A DNA stretch of 33,243 bases from Saprospiraceae bacterium. GTDB lineage: Bacteria > Bacteroidota > Bacteroidia > Chitinophagales > Saprospiraceae. This document shows positions 1 through 9,277 of the stretch, piece after piece. Location of the stretch: positions 1-33,243 of the forward strand of contig JAHQWA010000398.1 in assembly GCA_019634045.1 (NCBI GenBank), written 5' to 3'. A program made the position numbers and the translations under genes. Within the stretch, counting starts at the first letter, position 1; each line of letters begins with the position of its first letter. The notes beneath the pieces are model-generated. The model was not told the DNA's origin. It saw nothing but the letters and a program-made list of their open reading frames with translations, and ran no database searches.

Positions 1-139
1 ATTAAAGGTACCCTTTTTTAACAGGCTTCCGTCAATCCCACCTCGGTGGGGCGCCAAAAAATTAATGATTACTACTAACAAATTAGTGTAGCTAGGGCTA
101 CACACTCCCGTTTTTCGCATGAAACAAATACGCATCCAA

Positions 140-174
140 GATCACCCCACCCCCCGGGGTGGTCTTATTTTTTT
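140..174 (+). terminator. Rho-independent terminator
   Basis: Nine-pair stem GATCACCCC (140-148) with GGGGTGGTC (156-164), including one T-G wobble, a 7-base loop and then a T-rich run. No gene ends just upstream inside the window, so it serves either a transcript entering from the left or a small RNA. Confidence 0.7.
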
Positions 175-520
175 GATCTTCATTTCATTTAGATAATTGT
201 AAGTATACGACTCAGCCATAGTTAATGGAACCCATTCTCTATCGAATTTCCTTAAAAACCTCAGGATTACTTGATTACTATCCTGAAAGTCCTTGACATC
301 AGCTTGCATTTACGCAAGTTGATGCCAAGACTGCTCCGCTAGCAAATATAAGCTTCTAAAGAAATTAAATACGTTTAAAAAATATGTAATTATGGCTTGA
401 TTTTTATCATGCTTAATAATCTTGTTTACAGATAGATATGATTTTTGGCGATAATAAAGTGGCCTAGCTATTGGTATTTGAAATTTGTAAACTGTCCTGG
501 ATTTTATTCAACTTGCCCTT

Positions 521-747
521 TAAATTTGTGCTGTACGTTTAGGAAACCTTAATGTTCCCCTCTTCTTAATTTTTCAAACCATTGAAGTTCAGTACGGACG
601 ACTCTAACGTTCGCCCAATACTGACTCTAAATTTCTATGATTACAACTTACCCAATTAAAAGGTAGGTTAGTCGTCCCCTTGAACAACACTGGTAAAATA
701 CCGGCCGGTATCAGGAAGTCTGCCCTGATATCGGCTTACTTTTTTTT
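521..747 (+). ncRNA. Possible small structured RNA
   Basis: A TAAATTTG box (521-528) fits the Bacteroidota -7 consensus TAnnTTTG. About 65 bases on, GGACGACT (596-603) can pair with AGTCGTCC (670-677), extended by AAC (606-608) with GTT (667-669). AACTTACC (645-652) can instead pair with GGTAGGTT (662-669), so the two stems compete for the same bases. The unit ends in an 11-pair stem CCGGTATCAGG (705-715) with CCTGATATCGG (724-734), one wobble, and eight T from 740. Promoter box, structure and terminator together suggest a transcript of about 210 bases. I do not recognise the family, and no cognate open frame exists. Confidence 0.3.
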
Positions 748-1302
748 AAACGGAGCCAGCATCCCTACAGCCAGTTCTAGCTCGATAACAGGCGGATATC
801 AGCCCATTATCATTCAGAGCGGATACAAAAAATTGCTTCCGCAAGCACAATCCTCTTTTCAACTCCAGGCCCCGATCACCCCACATGATCGAATAATGTT
901 TCATTTTACCAGCTATTTCTTAGTTGCTTTGATTTTTTGTGGTTTTTGGACTATTTTAAATGTCTGATGAATAAGGATTTATAAATCCTTTAAGTGGACT
1001 TTTTTAATATAGAAGCGGTAGGTTGAATGCAATTTTTGTCCGGGTTTAATACCGAAATAGCCCTTACCTTTAGGTTCTATTTAATACCATTGAGAGGCAC
1101 ACAATCTTATCTACTACCAAAATTCTTCTTTTACATACCTAGCAGGTTCTTTATCTGTTGATGGGTCAACTGTTCTACCTAGCTTTATGGAGCTATCGTA
1201 GTCGCGAATGACTAGTCTCAACGGACGGGCCTACAATAACTAACTAAGCATACTTCTACCAAAAGGTCTAACTCAAGCCAGTACAACACAAATTATACAT
1301 AC

Positions 1303-4300
1303 ATGAAACAAATTTTCCGGGCAATTCCCCATAGTGCTCCGGGTATAGGTTCAGATGTATTGTGCATTTATTTACTGGTAATCTGCCAATTTTACGTGCC
1401 TATGGCCCTGGGATCCACTCTGGATAACAATCAAGCATTGGCACGTACAATTGCTACAGAGAAGGTAGGTCAGATCTCACATCTCGCACCGAACAATGTA
1501 TCCAGTGCTCTCAACGATACTTGGTCCTACTTGGACCAGTTTCTCCAAGTCATCCCTATGAAGACTGAGCTTCCTTTTGGACAGACTCAGCTTGTCAACC
1601 CCAACAACAATCTTCATTCTTTTTCTACCGGTCCATTTGACTGTACAGCTGCTTTTTCAGTTCCCTACCCGGATTGGTCCGGGGCTTGTGCCCTACAGAC
1701 GCTTCATACTTCCATAGTAGATGGGCAGTCTGGCGCTGTGCTGACCAATATCCCCAATGGGGCTAGTCGCTTTGTCAGTCAAATTCCGGTAGGATGTCAT
1801 CTATTCCGATTTACGATCAAAGATGCTTGTGGAAATACTCACTATCAGGATGAGGCATTTTGGGTAGTAGATGATATTCCTCCAACCGCCGTTTGTGTTG
1901 ATGAACTCCATCTCTCACTCAACGATTTCGGGAAAGGTCAGTTGGAAGCCTATGATATTGATGAGGGAAGCGGGGATAATTGCACTGGCCCCTTGAAAGT
2001 AGAAATTAGAAGACAATATAATTCTCCTAGTCCATACTGTTCGGCTAGCACTGACACCCATTCCCCTTGGGGCGCACGAGTTTTATTTGACTGTTGCGAT
2101 GTAGGGGAAAATGTTCGGCTTGAATTACGCGTTTGGGATGATGCCAACGGAAATGGAACAGCTGGAGACGTGATTAACTTCACGCTCTGTAATGGTCAAA
2201 CTATTCAATGGTCAGATAATAGCAATATGTGTTGGATGGAGGTGCTGGTCGAGGACAAAACCCCTGGACAATGTCTACCCCCTCATGACAAAACAATTTC
2301 TTGTGCTGAGTTACCGTATGATTTTGACCCTAGTCAATCAGCTTTATTGGTCGACCTCTTCGGTGAACCACAGGTAAACGATAATTGCGGATCGGGGGAT
2401 TGGCAAGAGCTTTCCCCGATACTATCCTTAGGAACCTGTATGGAAGGGACCATCATTAGACGATTTCAGGTGTCAGGAACTCAAGACACTGAAGGTTCGA
2501 GTCTTTGCCAACAAACTATTAGCGTGCTACCGGCGCCAAAATATAAGATTCGTTTTCCGGCTGATGAAGCCGTGGTATGTGGAATTCCAGAACCCGATAC
2601 GATTGCTTTCCAAGAGGGAGCTTGCGACCTGCTGGCAGTGAGCGTGGACGATGAGTTTTTTTCTGCATCAGGCGATGCTTGCTACAAAATGCTGAGAACC
2701 TATCAAGTGATAAATTGGTGCGAGTATGATGGAGGAAGTCAGCCAATTGTCGTAGGACGAGATGAGGATTGTGATGGCATCAGCGGGGATGAAGCGATTT
2801 GGGTTATTGTTGAGAAGGGAAACACCTTTTTCGATGCGAATGCCTTTCCCGAAGATGAATACCCATCGTCAGGCTTGAAATCCTTGGATTGTGATGGAAT
2901 TAGCAATCCAGAAGGACATTGGATCAACAGCGATATAGACAGCGAAGCTACCCGCGATCCTATTACCGGGCAAGTAGATAATGGCCTTACCAACGATAAT
3001 ATTCGAGATATAGAAAGTCGAGGATTTTGGTCATATACCCAGCATATTAAAGTGTATGACACCTTAGCTCCAGTTATTAATGTAGAGCCCTATCCTGTTT
3101 TTGACATCCTTAATAGTGCAACTTGCGAAGGCATGGTGAACATAGAATTCAGTGTATCAGACGCCTGTACGGAAGAAGAGGGGCTCGATGCTGTTTTCTT
3201 GCATAAATTTATCGAAGATCTTGATCAAGATGGAAACATTACGCAAGGTGAATTCGTACAAAATAATGAGATTACTGCTGAAATAAGCGGTTCTCCATCC
3301 AAATACATCTACACTACTTCATTACCTGAAGGTCAGCACGCTTTACTAATCAAGGCTATAGATGGCTGTGGCAACACTGCTGTCGACCTTATACTTTTCG
3401 AGTTAGTGGATAACAAAGCTCCTAGCCCGATTTGTATCAATGGTCTAGCAGTGGAATTATCACCGGTCGAAGAAGGTACGGATGCCGACGCTGATATGGA
3501 TCCCGATTGGGGTGCCGCTTCAGTTTGGGCAACTGACTTCATCGCGAGTCCCGTAGAGGATTGCAATGGCCCAGTCACTTATTCGATAAATAGGGTAGGA
3601 GAGTCCCCAAACTCTAGCTACATCGGTTTGGTCGTTACTTGTGATGACCCTGGTAGCATTATAGTGGAAATTCATGCTTGGGACAGCAACGGTAATAACG
3701 ATTACTGTGAAACCTACTTACTCATTGAAGATAACTTAGAGTTGTGCTACCCGGACCCCGAAGGAGATTTAGCTGGTGGGGTGCAGACAGAAGAAGCAAG
3801 GCCTGTTGACCTAGTAGAGGTTCGCCTTAGCGGTCCGATGCAAGTGGATCAACAAACGGATGGACTAGGCCAATATGTTTTTGCTGATTTGCCAGAGGGG
3901 TATGACTACACCATTCAACCTTATTTGGATCAGAATGCTACTGAGGGAGTTACGACCTTGGATATCATATATATACTGCAACATATTCTTGGAGAACGAG
4001 AATTGTCTGGTCCCTATAAGCGGATTGCTGGAGATGTAGATCAAAGCGGTAGTATTACGACCTTGGATATTATACATATACGTCGCTTGATTCTTGGCAT
4101 AGATGATACGTTCCAGCATAGTACCAGCTGGAGATTTGTAGCGAAAGATTATGTGTTTCCGAATCCAGCAAAGCCATGGGAAGAAAGCTTCCCGGAGGTG
4201 ATTAATATTAACAACTTAGAAGGGCAGCTAGAGGCACAAGATTTTGTGGCCATTAAGATAGGAGATGTTTATGCGCCACCTGAACAAATACGAAGCTCTG

Positions 4301-4992
4301 ACCTGCAATCGAGGAGTGAGGAGCGATTCGAAATTCAGACTCATAAGGTATTCCTTGAAAGTGGGCAGCAATCTGACTTGCTCTTTACATCGAGCCAATT
4401 GGAGTACTGGCAAGGCACACAATTTACCTTGTCTTGGGATCCTGACAAATTAGAAGTCCTTGGATTAAGTCCTGTGAGCATGGAGTCAGCAAACTTTGGA
4501 GAAAGGTTTCTCGCCCAAGGAGATTTGACGGTAAGTTGGAATAGGAGAGGAGGGGAAGTTCCTGCGGAAGAGACAACGCTCTTTGTGCTGCATGTGGTCG
4601 CCAAGCAAGCGATGGAGACGCAGGCCGTTTTTTACCTTAATTCGAGGCTTACACCTGCTGAGGCCTATACCGTGGACGGAGAAGTGCGAGCGCCTCAGTT
4701 AAGTTTTAACGCTTCCGCTGCGGAGCAAGTGGGATTTAAGCTGGAACAGAACATTCCTAATCCATTTGATAAGGTAAGCTCAATTGGGTTTTATTTGCCC
4801 CAGGCAAGTCCGGTAAGATTAAAGCTTTACGACTTGAGCGGGAAGGAGTTATACGAATGGAACGGCTTCTATGAACAGGGATACCATCAGGTGAAACTGC
4901 ATCAAAAAGATATCGCGACCCGGGGTACTTTACTCTATACCCTGACCGCTGGTAAACATACTGCAACGAGAAAATTGATTTTTTATGAGTGA
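1303..4992 (+). CDS. T9SS-exported surface protein with dockerin and cohesin-like domains
   Basis: A 1229-residue secreted protein. A hydrophobic signal segment lies at about 18-37, after an unusually long polar lead. Residues 110-320 and 590-810 are cysteine-bearing Ig/HYR-like repeats with recurrent 'DACGNT' and 'WD.NGN' patterns. An EF-hand-like loop DLDQDGNITQGE lies at 639-650. Residues 820-875 look CnaB/carboxypeptidase-regulatory-like. A dockerin-type pair follows (876-932) whose second loop DVDQSGSITTLD has canonical calcium ligands; its first loop is degenerate. A capping segment ends in 'FVAIKIGDV' (981-989). Residues 1008-1128 look cohesin-like ('FTLSWDPDKLEVLG'). A T9SS type A sorting domain occupies 1143-1229 ('NIPNPF'). 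It is probably anchored or released at the cell surface, in adhesion or assembly. The cohesin call is by pattern only. A terminator follows. Confidence 0.88.
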   Translation: MKQIFRAIPHSAPGIGSDVLCIYLLVICQFYVPMALGSTLDNNQALARTIATEKVGQISHLAPNNVSSALNDTWSYLDQFLQVIPMKTELPFGQTQLVNPNNNLHSFSTGPFDCTAAFSVPYPDWSGACALQTLHTSIVDGQSGAVLTNIPNGASRFVSQIPVGCHLFRFTIKDACGNTHYQDEAFWVVDDIPPTAVCVDELHLSLNDFGKGQLEAYDIDEGSGDNCTGPLKVEIRRQYNSPSPYCSASTDTHSPWGARVLFDCCDVGENVRLELRVWDDANGNGTAGDVINFTLCNGQTIQWSDNSNMCWMEVLVEDKTPGQCLPPHDKTISCAELPYDFDPSQSALLVDLFGEPQVNDNCGSGDWQELSPILSLGTCMEGTIIRRFQVSGTQDTEGSSLCQQTISVLPAPKYKIRFPADEAVVCGIPEPDTIAFQEGACDLLAVSVDDEFFSASGDACYKMLRTYQVINWCEYDGGSQPIVVGRDEDCDGISGDEAIWVIVEKGNTFFDANAFPEDEYPSSGLKSLDCDGISNPEGHWINSDIDSEATRDPITGQVDNGLTNDNIRDIESRGFWSYTQHIKVYDTLAPVINVEPYPVFDILNSATCEGMVNIEFSVSDACTEEEGLDAVFLHKFIEDLDQDGNITQGEFVQNNEITAEISGSPSKYIYTTSLPEGQHALLIKAIDGCGNTAVDLILFELVDNKAPSPICINGLAVELSPVEEGTDADADMDPDWGAASVWATDFIASPVEDCNGPVTYSINRVGESPNSSYIGLVVTCDDPGSIIVEIHAWDSNGNNDYCETYLLIEDNLELCYPDPEGDLAGGVQTEEARPVDLVEVRLSGPMQVDQQTDGLGQYVFADLPEGYDYTIQPYLDQNATEGVTTLDIIYILQHILGERELSGPYKRIAGDVDQSGSITTLDIIHIRRLILGIDDTFQHSTSWRFVAKDYVFPNPAKPWEESFPEVININNLEGQLEAQDFVAIKIGDVYAPPEQIRSSDLQSRSEERFEIQTHKVFLESGQQSDLLFTSSQLEYWQGTQFTLSWDPDKLEVLGLSPVSMESANFGERFLAQGDLTVSWNRRGGEVPAEETTLFVLHVVAKQAMETQAVFYLNSRLTPAEAYTVDGEVRAPQLSFNASAAEQVGFKLEQNIPNPFDKVSSIGFYLPQASPVRLKLYDLSGKELYEWNGFYEQGYHQVKLHQKDIATRGTLLYTLTAGKHTATRKLIFYE

Positions 4993-5016
4993 TAAAGCTT
5001 AGTTGACCTTTTGGAG

Positions 5017-5053
5017 GCAGAGGCTGGATTAAGTTCTGGTCTCTGCATTTTTT
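5017..5053 (+). terminator. Terminator of the large surface-protein gene
   Basis: GCAGAG (5017-5022) pairs with CTCTGC (5041-5046), followed by A and six T, 25 bases after the stop codon. Confidence 0.65.
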
Positions 5054-5749
5054 ATGTCTGTCCCAAGCAGTAGCTCATTCCTTTAACACCTTTTCTAAGG
5101 GTTTTACCCTAGCCAAGTCTCTCTTCCTCACCTTCGCTTTTTAGAATTGTATTGAAAACCATAGTATTACGGTACGATTTTGTACTGAGAAGTGTCACTG
5201 CTCCTCTTTGTAGTCGAGAAGTAGTGATGAGATTCGACCTGTTTGGTCGTTATCTCTCTCCTTAAAAAATCAAATATTAAGAGGGGGAACTATTCCCTGA
5301 AGTAGGTTTCTACCGAGGGGAATTGATCCAAATTAGAGAAGGACCTGATATGTTCCGTATCAGGTCTTTTTTATACGCATGAAATTTATCAGTATGTCAA
5401 TGAATTAAAATTAACTAAAGTTCAAAACTTGATTTCGTATCAAAGTGCTAAAACTTTAATTCGTGCAACATCAGTTCATGGTTTAGATTATAATAATATG
5501 CTATTAATTGGTAGGATTTTATTGATTTAGTGTAGTCAAGTAAATATAGATTAGGTGGAGTGACTACATATTAAGTAATACCATAATAACCGTAAGCTTT
5601 TACCCCCCGGATCAGGACTTTTATCACCAAATAGCAAGGCTCTATAGTTTATCTCAGAAAAAAAGCAGAGATTCACGGCTTTGTCGTTCTGACCATTTGG
5701 TAAAAACTACACAAAACAACACTCACTCCTTATTAAAGAAGAACCTGAA
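5054..5749. other. Gene-free stretch with an orphan terminator
   Basis: No plausible protein gene. A second, perfect terminator lies inside (5342-5372), although the gene upstream already has its own. The 290 bases between the two terminators contain short potential stems, such as CACTGCT (near 5200) with AGTAGTG (near 5222), and could be a small RNA. The 3' part (5373-5749) should carry the promoter of the LytTR gene, but I see no clear -7 box. Confidence 0.5.
5342..5372 (+). terminator. Strong orphan rho-independent terminator
   Basis: A perfect nine-pair stem GACCTGATA (5342-5350) with TATCAGGTC (5358-5366), a seven-base loop, then six T. It lies 350 bases after the preceding gene and 377 before the next, with no open frame leading into it. 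Confidence 0.8.
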
Positions 5750-6490
5750 ATGGCAGAAGTGAATATTTTGATCGTTGATGACGATCCACTTTTTGCGACT
5801 GAGACAGGGATAATGCTACAGGACCTAGGGTACAGTAAGGTGAAAACCATTCGATCAGCTGATGCAAAGCTCAATCTCATCGAAAGCCACACTCCAGATC
5901 TAATCCTTTTCAGTCTATACTCCGCAACGAAAGCGGCAGATTTAGTACGGGCAGCCAGGCTAAAAGAGGCCTTTATTCCTACTATTTTTCTGGCGGAACA
6001 AAATGATCAAGAAAGTTTTGATCAGGCAAGATCATTGGAGCCCTACGGTTTTTTGTTTCGCCCCTTCGATAAACTCAATCTACAAAGCACCATTGAAGTA
6101 GCCCTCTTTCATAATCGTCGGAGACATCTAACCAAGCAATTAGTGCAAGGTTGGCGTGATGGGGCTATGCCTAGTGATGTGTTATTCGTAAAAAGCAACA
6201 ACAAACTCTTCCGTGTCCGTTTACTGGATATCGTTGTGATTGAGGCAGAAGGTAATTATAGCATCCTCAATACAACCCAAAAAAAATATGCAGTTAAAAC
6301 GTCCCTAAAGCAACTTAAACGCAAGCTTTCCCCTCAGCTATTTGCGCAAATTCATAGAAACTATATAGTCCAAATCCCACATGTAGATAGTATAGATATA
6401 ACCTCGGGTGAGGTCCATCTCAATAATAGAAATTATCCAATAGGCGGGAAGTTCAAGAATGAATTCATTAGAAAACTGAATCAGTTGTAA
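5750..6490 (+). CDS. LytTR-family regulator with a degenerate receiver domain
   Basis: 246 residues: an N-terminal receiver fold (about 4-120) and a C-terminal LytTR DNA-binding domain (about 143-246; 'VIEAEGNYSIL', 'FAQIHRNYIV'). The receiver keeps the acidic pocket ('VDDDP', D10-D12) but not the rest of the phosphorylation site. The expected aspartate in 'DLILF-S' is Ser55, the usual Thr/Ser is Ala82 ('FLAEQ'), and the conserved Lys is Arg104 ('FRPF'). It should therefore not work by Asp phosphorylation and probably acts constitutively or through a ligand or partner. No histidine kinase gene is adjacent. It sits between the large dockerin protein and its two short relatives, which makes these its likeliest targets; that is inference from position. 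Confidence 0.9.
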   Translation: MAEVNILIVDDDPLFATETGIMLQDLGYSKVKTIRSADAKLNLIESHTPDLILFSLYSATKAADLVRAARLKEAFIPTIFLAEQNDQESFDQARSLEPYGFLFRPFDKLNLQSTIEVALFHNRRRHLTKQLVQGWRDGAMPSDVLFVKSNNKLFRVRLLDIVVIEAEGNYSILNTTQKKYAVKTSLKQLKRKLSPQLFAQIHRNYIVQIPHVDSIDITSGEVHLNNRNYPIGGKFKNEFIRKLNQL

Positions 6491-6525
6491 CTCCTTTAAC
6501 TACAACAAATGTTGTAGGAGATTTT
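6491..6525 (+). terminator. Probable terminator of the LytTR gene
   Basis: CTACAAC (6500-6506) and GTTGTAG (6511-6517) form a tight hairpin with an AAAT loop, ten bases after the stop. It is followed only by a short T run, so termination may be weak. Confidence 0.5.
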
Positions 6526-6624
6526 CCAGCTTAGTTCTTGTTTAAACTTATATTCATTAGAAAGCCAAACCGGCTCTATGTATCTTTCTTATATGATTTA
6601 CTTTAATGTTTAATTTAACTTTCT

Positions 6625-6632
6625 TATATTTG
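6625..6632 (+). promoter_or_regulatory. TAnnTTTG -7 promoter box for the 6814 gene
   Basis: TATATTTG matches the Bacteroidota sigma-A -7 consensus. The surrounding TTTCTTATATTTGA and an upstream TTACTTTAATGTT recur at 21691-21734. The start codon lies about 180 bases downstream, leaving room for leader control. Confidence 0.5.
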
Positions 6633-6813
6633 ATGAACAACGCGTTCGTCTACCCTACATTTTAAGGACATCTAGAAACACATTTTAACCAATTGTAAGG
6701 CAGCTTGGACTTCCGGCTGGATACATCGCTATCCCGTCCATTGATTTGAATAGTAATCGCTACCGTTCAAGTGTTGCTCTATTGTATTTAGATGACTTAA
6801 AATCATACATCCC

Positions 6814-8130
6814 ATGAACGTATTTAAAATGAACCAAGCCTTTTGGTTAGGCTTGCTGTTTCCTCTTCTACTTTCGGCGAAGGCCGATACCCTCCTTGAT
6901 TCAACCCTAATCCCTAGTTTTTACGCTGACTCTACGGCATGTCAAGCCTGGGTGAGCCTACCTGTTTTATTTGATCCGGACTGCCCGATCGCAAGCTATT
7001 TGCCTTCCTTACAGATAGACCTGGATATTCAAGATATAAACATAGATGGCCAGATCACGCCAGCTGATGTCGTGGCTGATCTCGCAAACCCAGAAGATTA
7101 CTTCCGAAGGCAGGAGGAGAATACCTTTTTTTCGGGAAATTTTCCCATAGGACAGCACGTGCTATATCTGCATCCTAGCCCCTCTTGTAGTGATACTGCT
7201 CAAATGCTATTCTTTTCAGTCTTGGATACTATTGCCCCCAAGCCCAAATGCAAGCTATTTATTGAAGTGGAGATGGAAAGGGTTCCTGAAATAGATATTA
7301 ATCAGGATGGACGAATAGATCTGGCCGTACTTCGCGTATCTGCATTTGATTTGCTAGAAGAATTGTCGACCGACTGTACCGGGCAAATCCCTACAGGAGA
7401 AGAGAGGAAAACAGTTGTTGATTATTCCGTTAATGAATTGGGGGCACCAATTGACCGCTCTCAAGATACGCTCGTATTGACCTGCCCTGGATCCACATCA
7501 CTTGACGCTCTTCCTATCGTGCAGATAAGTGCTTGGGATGAACAGGGTAACTCCAGCTTCTGCTATAGCCGCTTGTATGTCACCGGGTCCGTATTTGAAC
7601 AGAATTGCACTTATGAGCCTGCTGATTTGAGCATAGATATTTCCACCATCAATGGTGATTATGTACCGTATGTGGATATTCAAATTCAAGGAGATCTGGA
7701 CACTATTCTAACTACTAATGAACGAGGGCACCTGTATATGTTAAGAACAGACTTGGACAGTCTCACTATTAGACCTAGGAAGAATTCGGACTCTGCTCAA
7801 GGTCTGACCGAATTTGATATCGTGCTTCTCCAGCGTCATATCATAGGTTCTAGTCTACTCTCCGATTCTTATAGATTGTTGGCAGCCGATGTAAACCAGG
7901 ACGGGCGACTTAGTATAAGAGATGTTATTGAGATGCGACGAATCATTCTTGGAATTCAGGATACATTCATCAATAACAATTCGTGGCGATTTTTTGATCG
8001 GAAGTACCCCTTTGCTAATCCAGCATCCCCTTGGGAAGAAGCCTCGCAGGCAGAATCGGTATCTTCCAATGACCCATATGGAAATGTAAGTATCGACTTC
8101 GTTGGTGTCAAGATTGGGGATTTGAATTAA
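6814..8130 (+). CDS. Exported dockerin-type protein, short paralogue 1
   Basis: 438 residues with a signal peptide (hydrophobic about 9-22, cleavage near 'SAKA'). An EF-hand-like loop DINIDGQITPAD (74-85) and a second acidic repeat DINQDGRID (161-169) suggest calcium binding. Residues 140-260 are Ig/HYR-like, 268-325 CnaB-like, and 325-380 dockerin-like: first loop degenerate, second loop DVNQDGRLSIRD (359-370) canonical. The capping segment ends at 'FVGVKIGDLN', the C-terminus. The whole region from about 135 matches residues 700-990 of the 1303 gene product, but the protein stops before the cohesin-like and T9SS sorting domains. With no sorting signal it may stay periplasmic, use another exit, or depend on a partner. 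The start context ATCCCATGAA is shared with the next gene. Confidence 0.85.
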   Translation: MNVFKMNQAFWLGLLFPLLLSAKADTLLDSTLIPSFYADSTACQAWVSLPVLFDPDCPIASYLPSLQIDLDIQDINIDGQITPADVVADLANPEDYFRRQEENTFFSGNFPIGQHVLYLHPSPSCSDTAQMLFFSVLDTIAPKPKCKLFIEVEMERVPEIDINQDGRIDLAVLRVSAFDLLEELSTDCTGQIPTGEERKTVVDYSVNELGAPIDRSQDTLVLTCPGSTSLDALPIVQISAWDEQGNSSFCYSRLYVTGSVFEQNCTYEPADLSIDISTINGDYVPYVDIQIQGDLDTILTTNERGHLYMLRTDLDSLTIRPRKNSDSAQGLTEFDIVLLQRHIIGSSLLSDSYRLLAADVNQDGRLSIRDVIEMRRIILGIQDTFINNNSWRFFDRKYPFANPASPWEEASQAESVSSNDPYGNVSIDFVGVKIGDLN

Positions 8131-8159
8131 GCTACCTTTTGAGATTTTCTGTTTATCCT

Positions 8160-8190
<31 letters not shown>

Positions 8191-8202
8191 TCCCTATATC
8201 CC

Positions 8203-9189
8203 ATGAAAATCCAACAACCAATAGTCTACCTATTCTTGATCCTATGGCCATACGGGCTACAGGCTCATTCAATTTCATACTCACCTTCCTATTCAATAGA
8301 TACGAGCGAACAGGTCATAGTTTGTAAGCCCTTCTTACACGTAGTTCTACCTTACGTTGGGGAGGTGGACCGCGACGGGGATGGTGCCTCTGATCTGATT
8401 GGGGCTAGTATCCCCGCTACTGAGCTACTGGAGGCCCCAATCCTTGATTCATTCGACGGCGCCTCATTGCAGTATTCCATCAACATCCGAGGCGAAGCCA
8501 TCCATCAACAAGCCGATAGCTTAATCCTGAGCTGTAAGGATTATGCTAGCTATGCTGGTGAGTTTTTTGTAGAAGTACACGCTTGGAGCCAATCTACCAT
8601 TGTCGGTACTTGTTCCAGCTTGATCCTAGGAACAGATGGCCATGGCACCTGTGAAATAGACCCACTTTTTATCGGAGTTTCGGTGAATACAAGCATGCAT
8701 AGGCCTGTCTCCGACGTTCATGTGACCTTTGAGGGGGATATCGATACTATGCTTCAAACCAATACGGATGGCTCCGCGAGCCTGCATGAATATCAATGGA
8801 CAGCGCTCAATATCAGTCCGAGGCTTAATACTACACCCTTGGACGGAGTTACGGTAACAGATATAGTATTAATCCGCAGACATATTATAGGTATAGAAGC
8901 CTTGTCCAGCCCCTATCAACTGATCGCGGCAGATATTAACAAGGATGGACGAGTAAGTACCCGAGACATTGTCGAACTGCAGCGCATGTTGGTCGGCCAG
9001 CAAGTGGGGTTCCGTAGCAATACTTCTTGGCGGTTTGTATGTGTTGATTGGAAATTCCAGGAGAACTCTGATCCATGGGAACAAGGCCCCATTCCCGAGA
9101 GTAAAATTCTTGACCTCTTCGCGAGGTCAACCTATGTAGAATTCATAGCCGTAAAAATCGGAGATGTAACGGGAGAAGCTCCTTTGTAA
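8203..9189 (+). CDS. Exported dockerin-type protein, short paralogue 2
   Basis: 328 residues with a signal peptide (about 6-21, cleavage near 'GLQA'). An acidic repeat DRDGDGASD lies at 56-64. Residues 85-155 match the last Ig/HYR-like repeat of the 1303 protein, 155-208 are CnaB-like ('DIDTMLQTNTDG'), and 210-266 form the dockerin-like pair, with canonical second loop DINKDGRVSTRD (244-255). The capping segment ends at 'FIAVKIGDV' (313-321) and a seven-residue tail. Like its upstream neighbour it lacks the cohesin-like and T9SS domains. It lies 72 bases after the previous stop, probably in the same transcript, with a (TAAC)n tract in its leader. Confidence 0.83.
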   Translation: MKIQQPIVYLFLILWPYGLQAHSISYSPSYSIDTSEQVIVCKPFLHVVLPYVGEVDRDGDGASDLIGASIPATELLEAPILDSFDGASLQYSINIRGEAIHQQADSLILSCKDYASYAGEFFVEVHAWSQSTIVGTCSSLILGTDGHGTCEIDPLFIGVSVNTSMHRPVSDVHVTFEGDIDTMLQTNTDGSASLHEYQWTALNISPRLNTTPLDGVTVTDIVLIRRHIIGIEALSSPYQLIAADINKDGRVSTRDIVELQRMLVGQQVGFRSNTSWRFVCVDWKFQENSDPWEQGPIPESKILDLFARSTYVEFIAVKIGDVTGEAPL

Positions 9190-9277
9190 AACGCTTCGGG
9201 GAGCCAGATCCTGCCTGGCAATGAGGGACTGAATTAGTCATTATTTAAGCGCGAATATTACATCTAACACAATTCCT

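Larger units (their letters stand above)
1..1302. other. Hairpin-rich intergenic region before the large surface-protein gene
   Basis: No convincing protein gene is visible. The stretch holds many inverted repeats: CCCAC/GTGGG (38-50), GTGTAGC/GCTACAC (86-103), a terminator (140-174), TCAGGAT/ATCCTGA (261-286), a 16-bp near-perfect stem (292-329), nested stems at 596-677 and a terminator-like hairpin (705-747). A 95-codon open frame at 680-967 has only a TTG start, runs through the terminator hairpin and resembles nothing I know, so it is not called as a gene. A TACCTTTA box near 1068 resembles the Bacteroidota -7 element and could serve the gene at 1303 with a long leader. Confidence 0.6.
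6491..6813 (+). other. Leader and promoter region of the first short dockerin gene
   Basis: After the hairpin at 6500-6517, no protein gene is seen. The stretch carries a TATATTTG promoter box (6625-6632) and a preceding partial copy of the same motif (TTTCTTATAT at about 6585). The implied leader is about 175 bases long. Confidence 0.5.

Noticed and set aside
680..967. 95-codon open frame with a TTG start
   Set aside because: It runs through a terminator-like hairpin, has no recognisable domain, and its coding signal is no better than chance.
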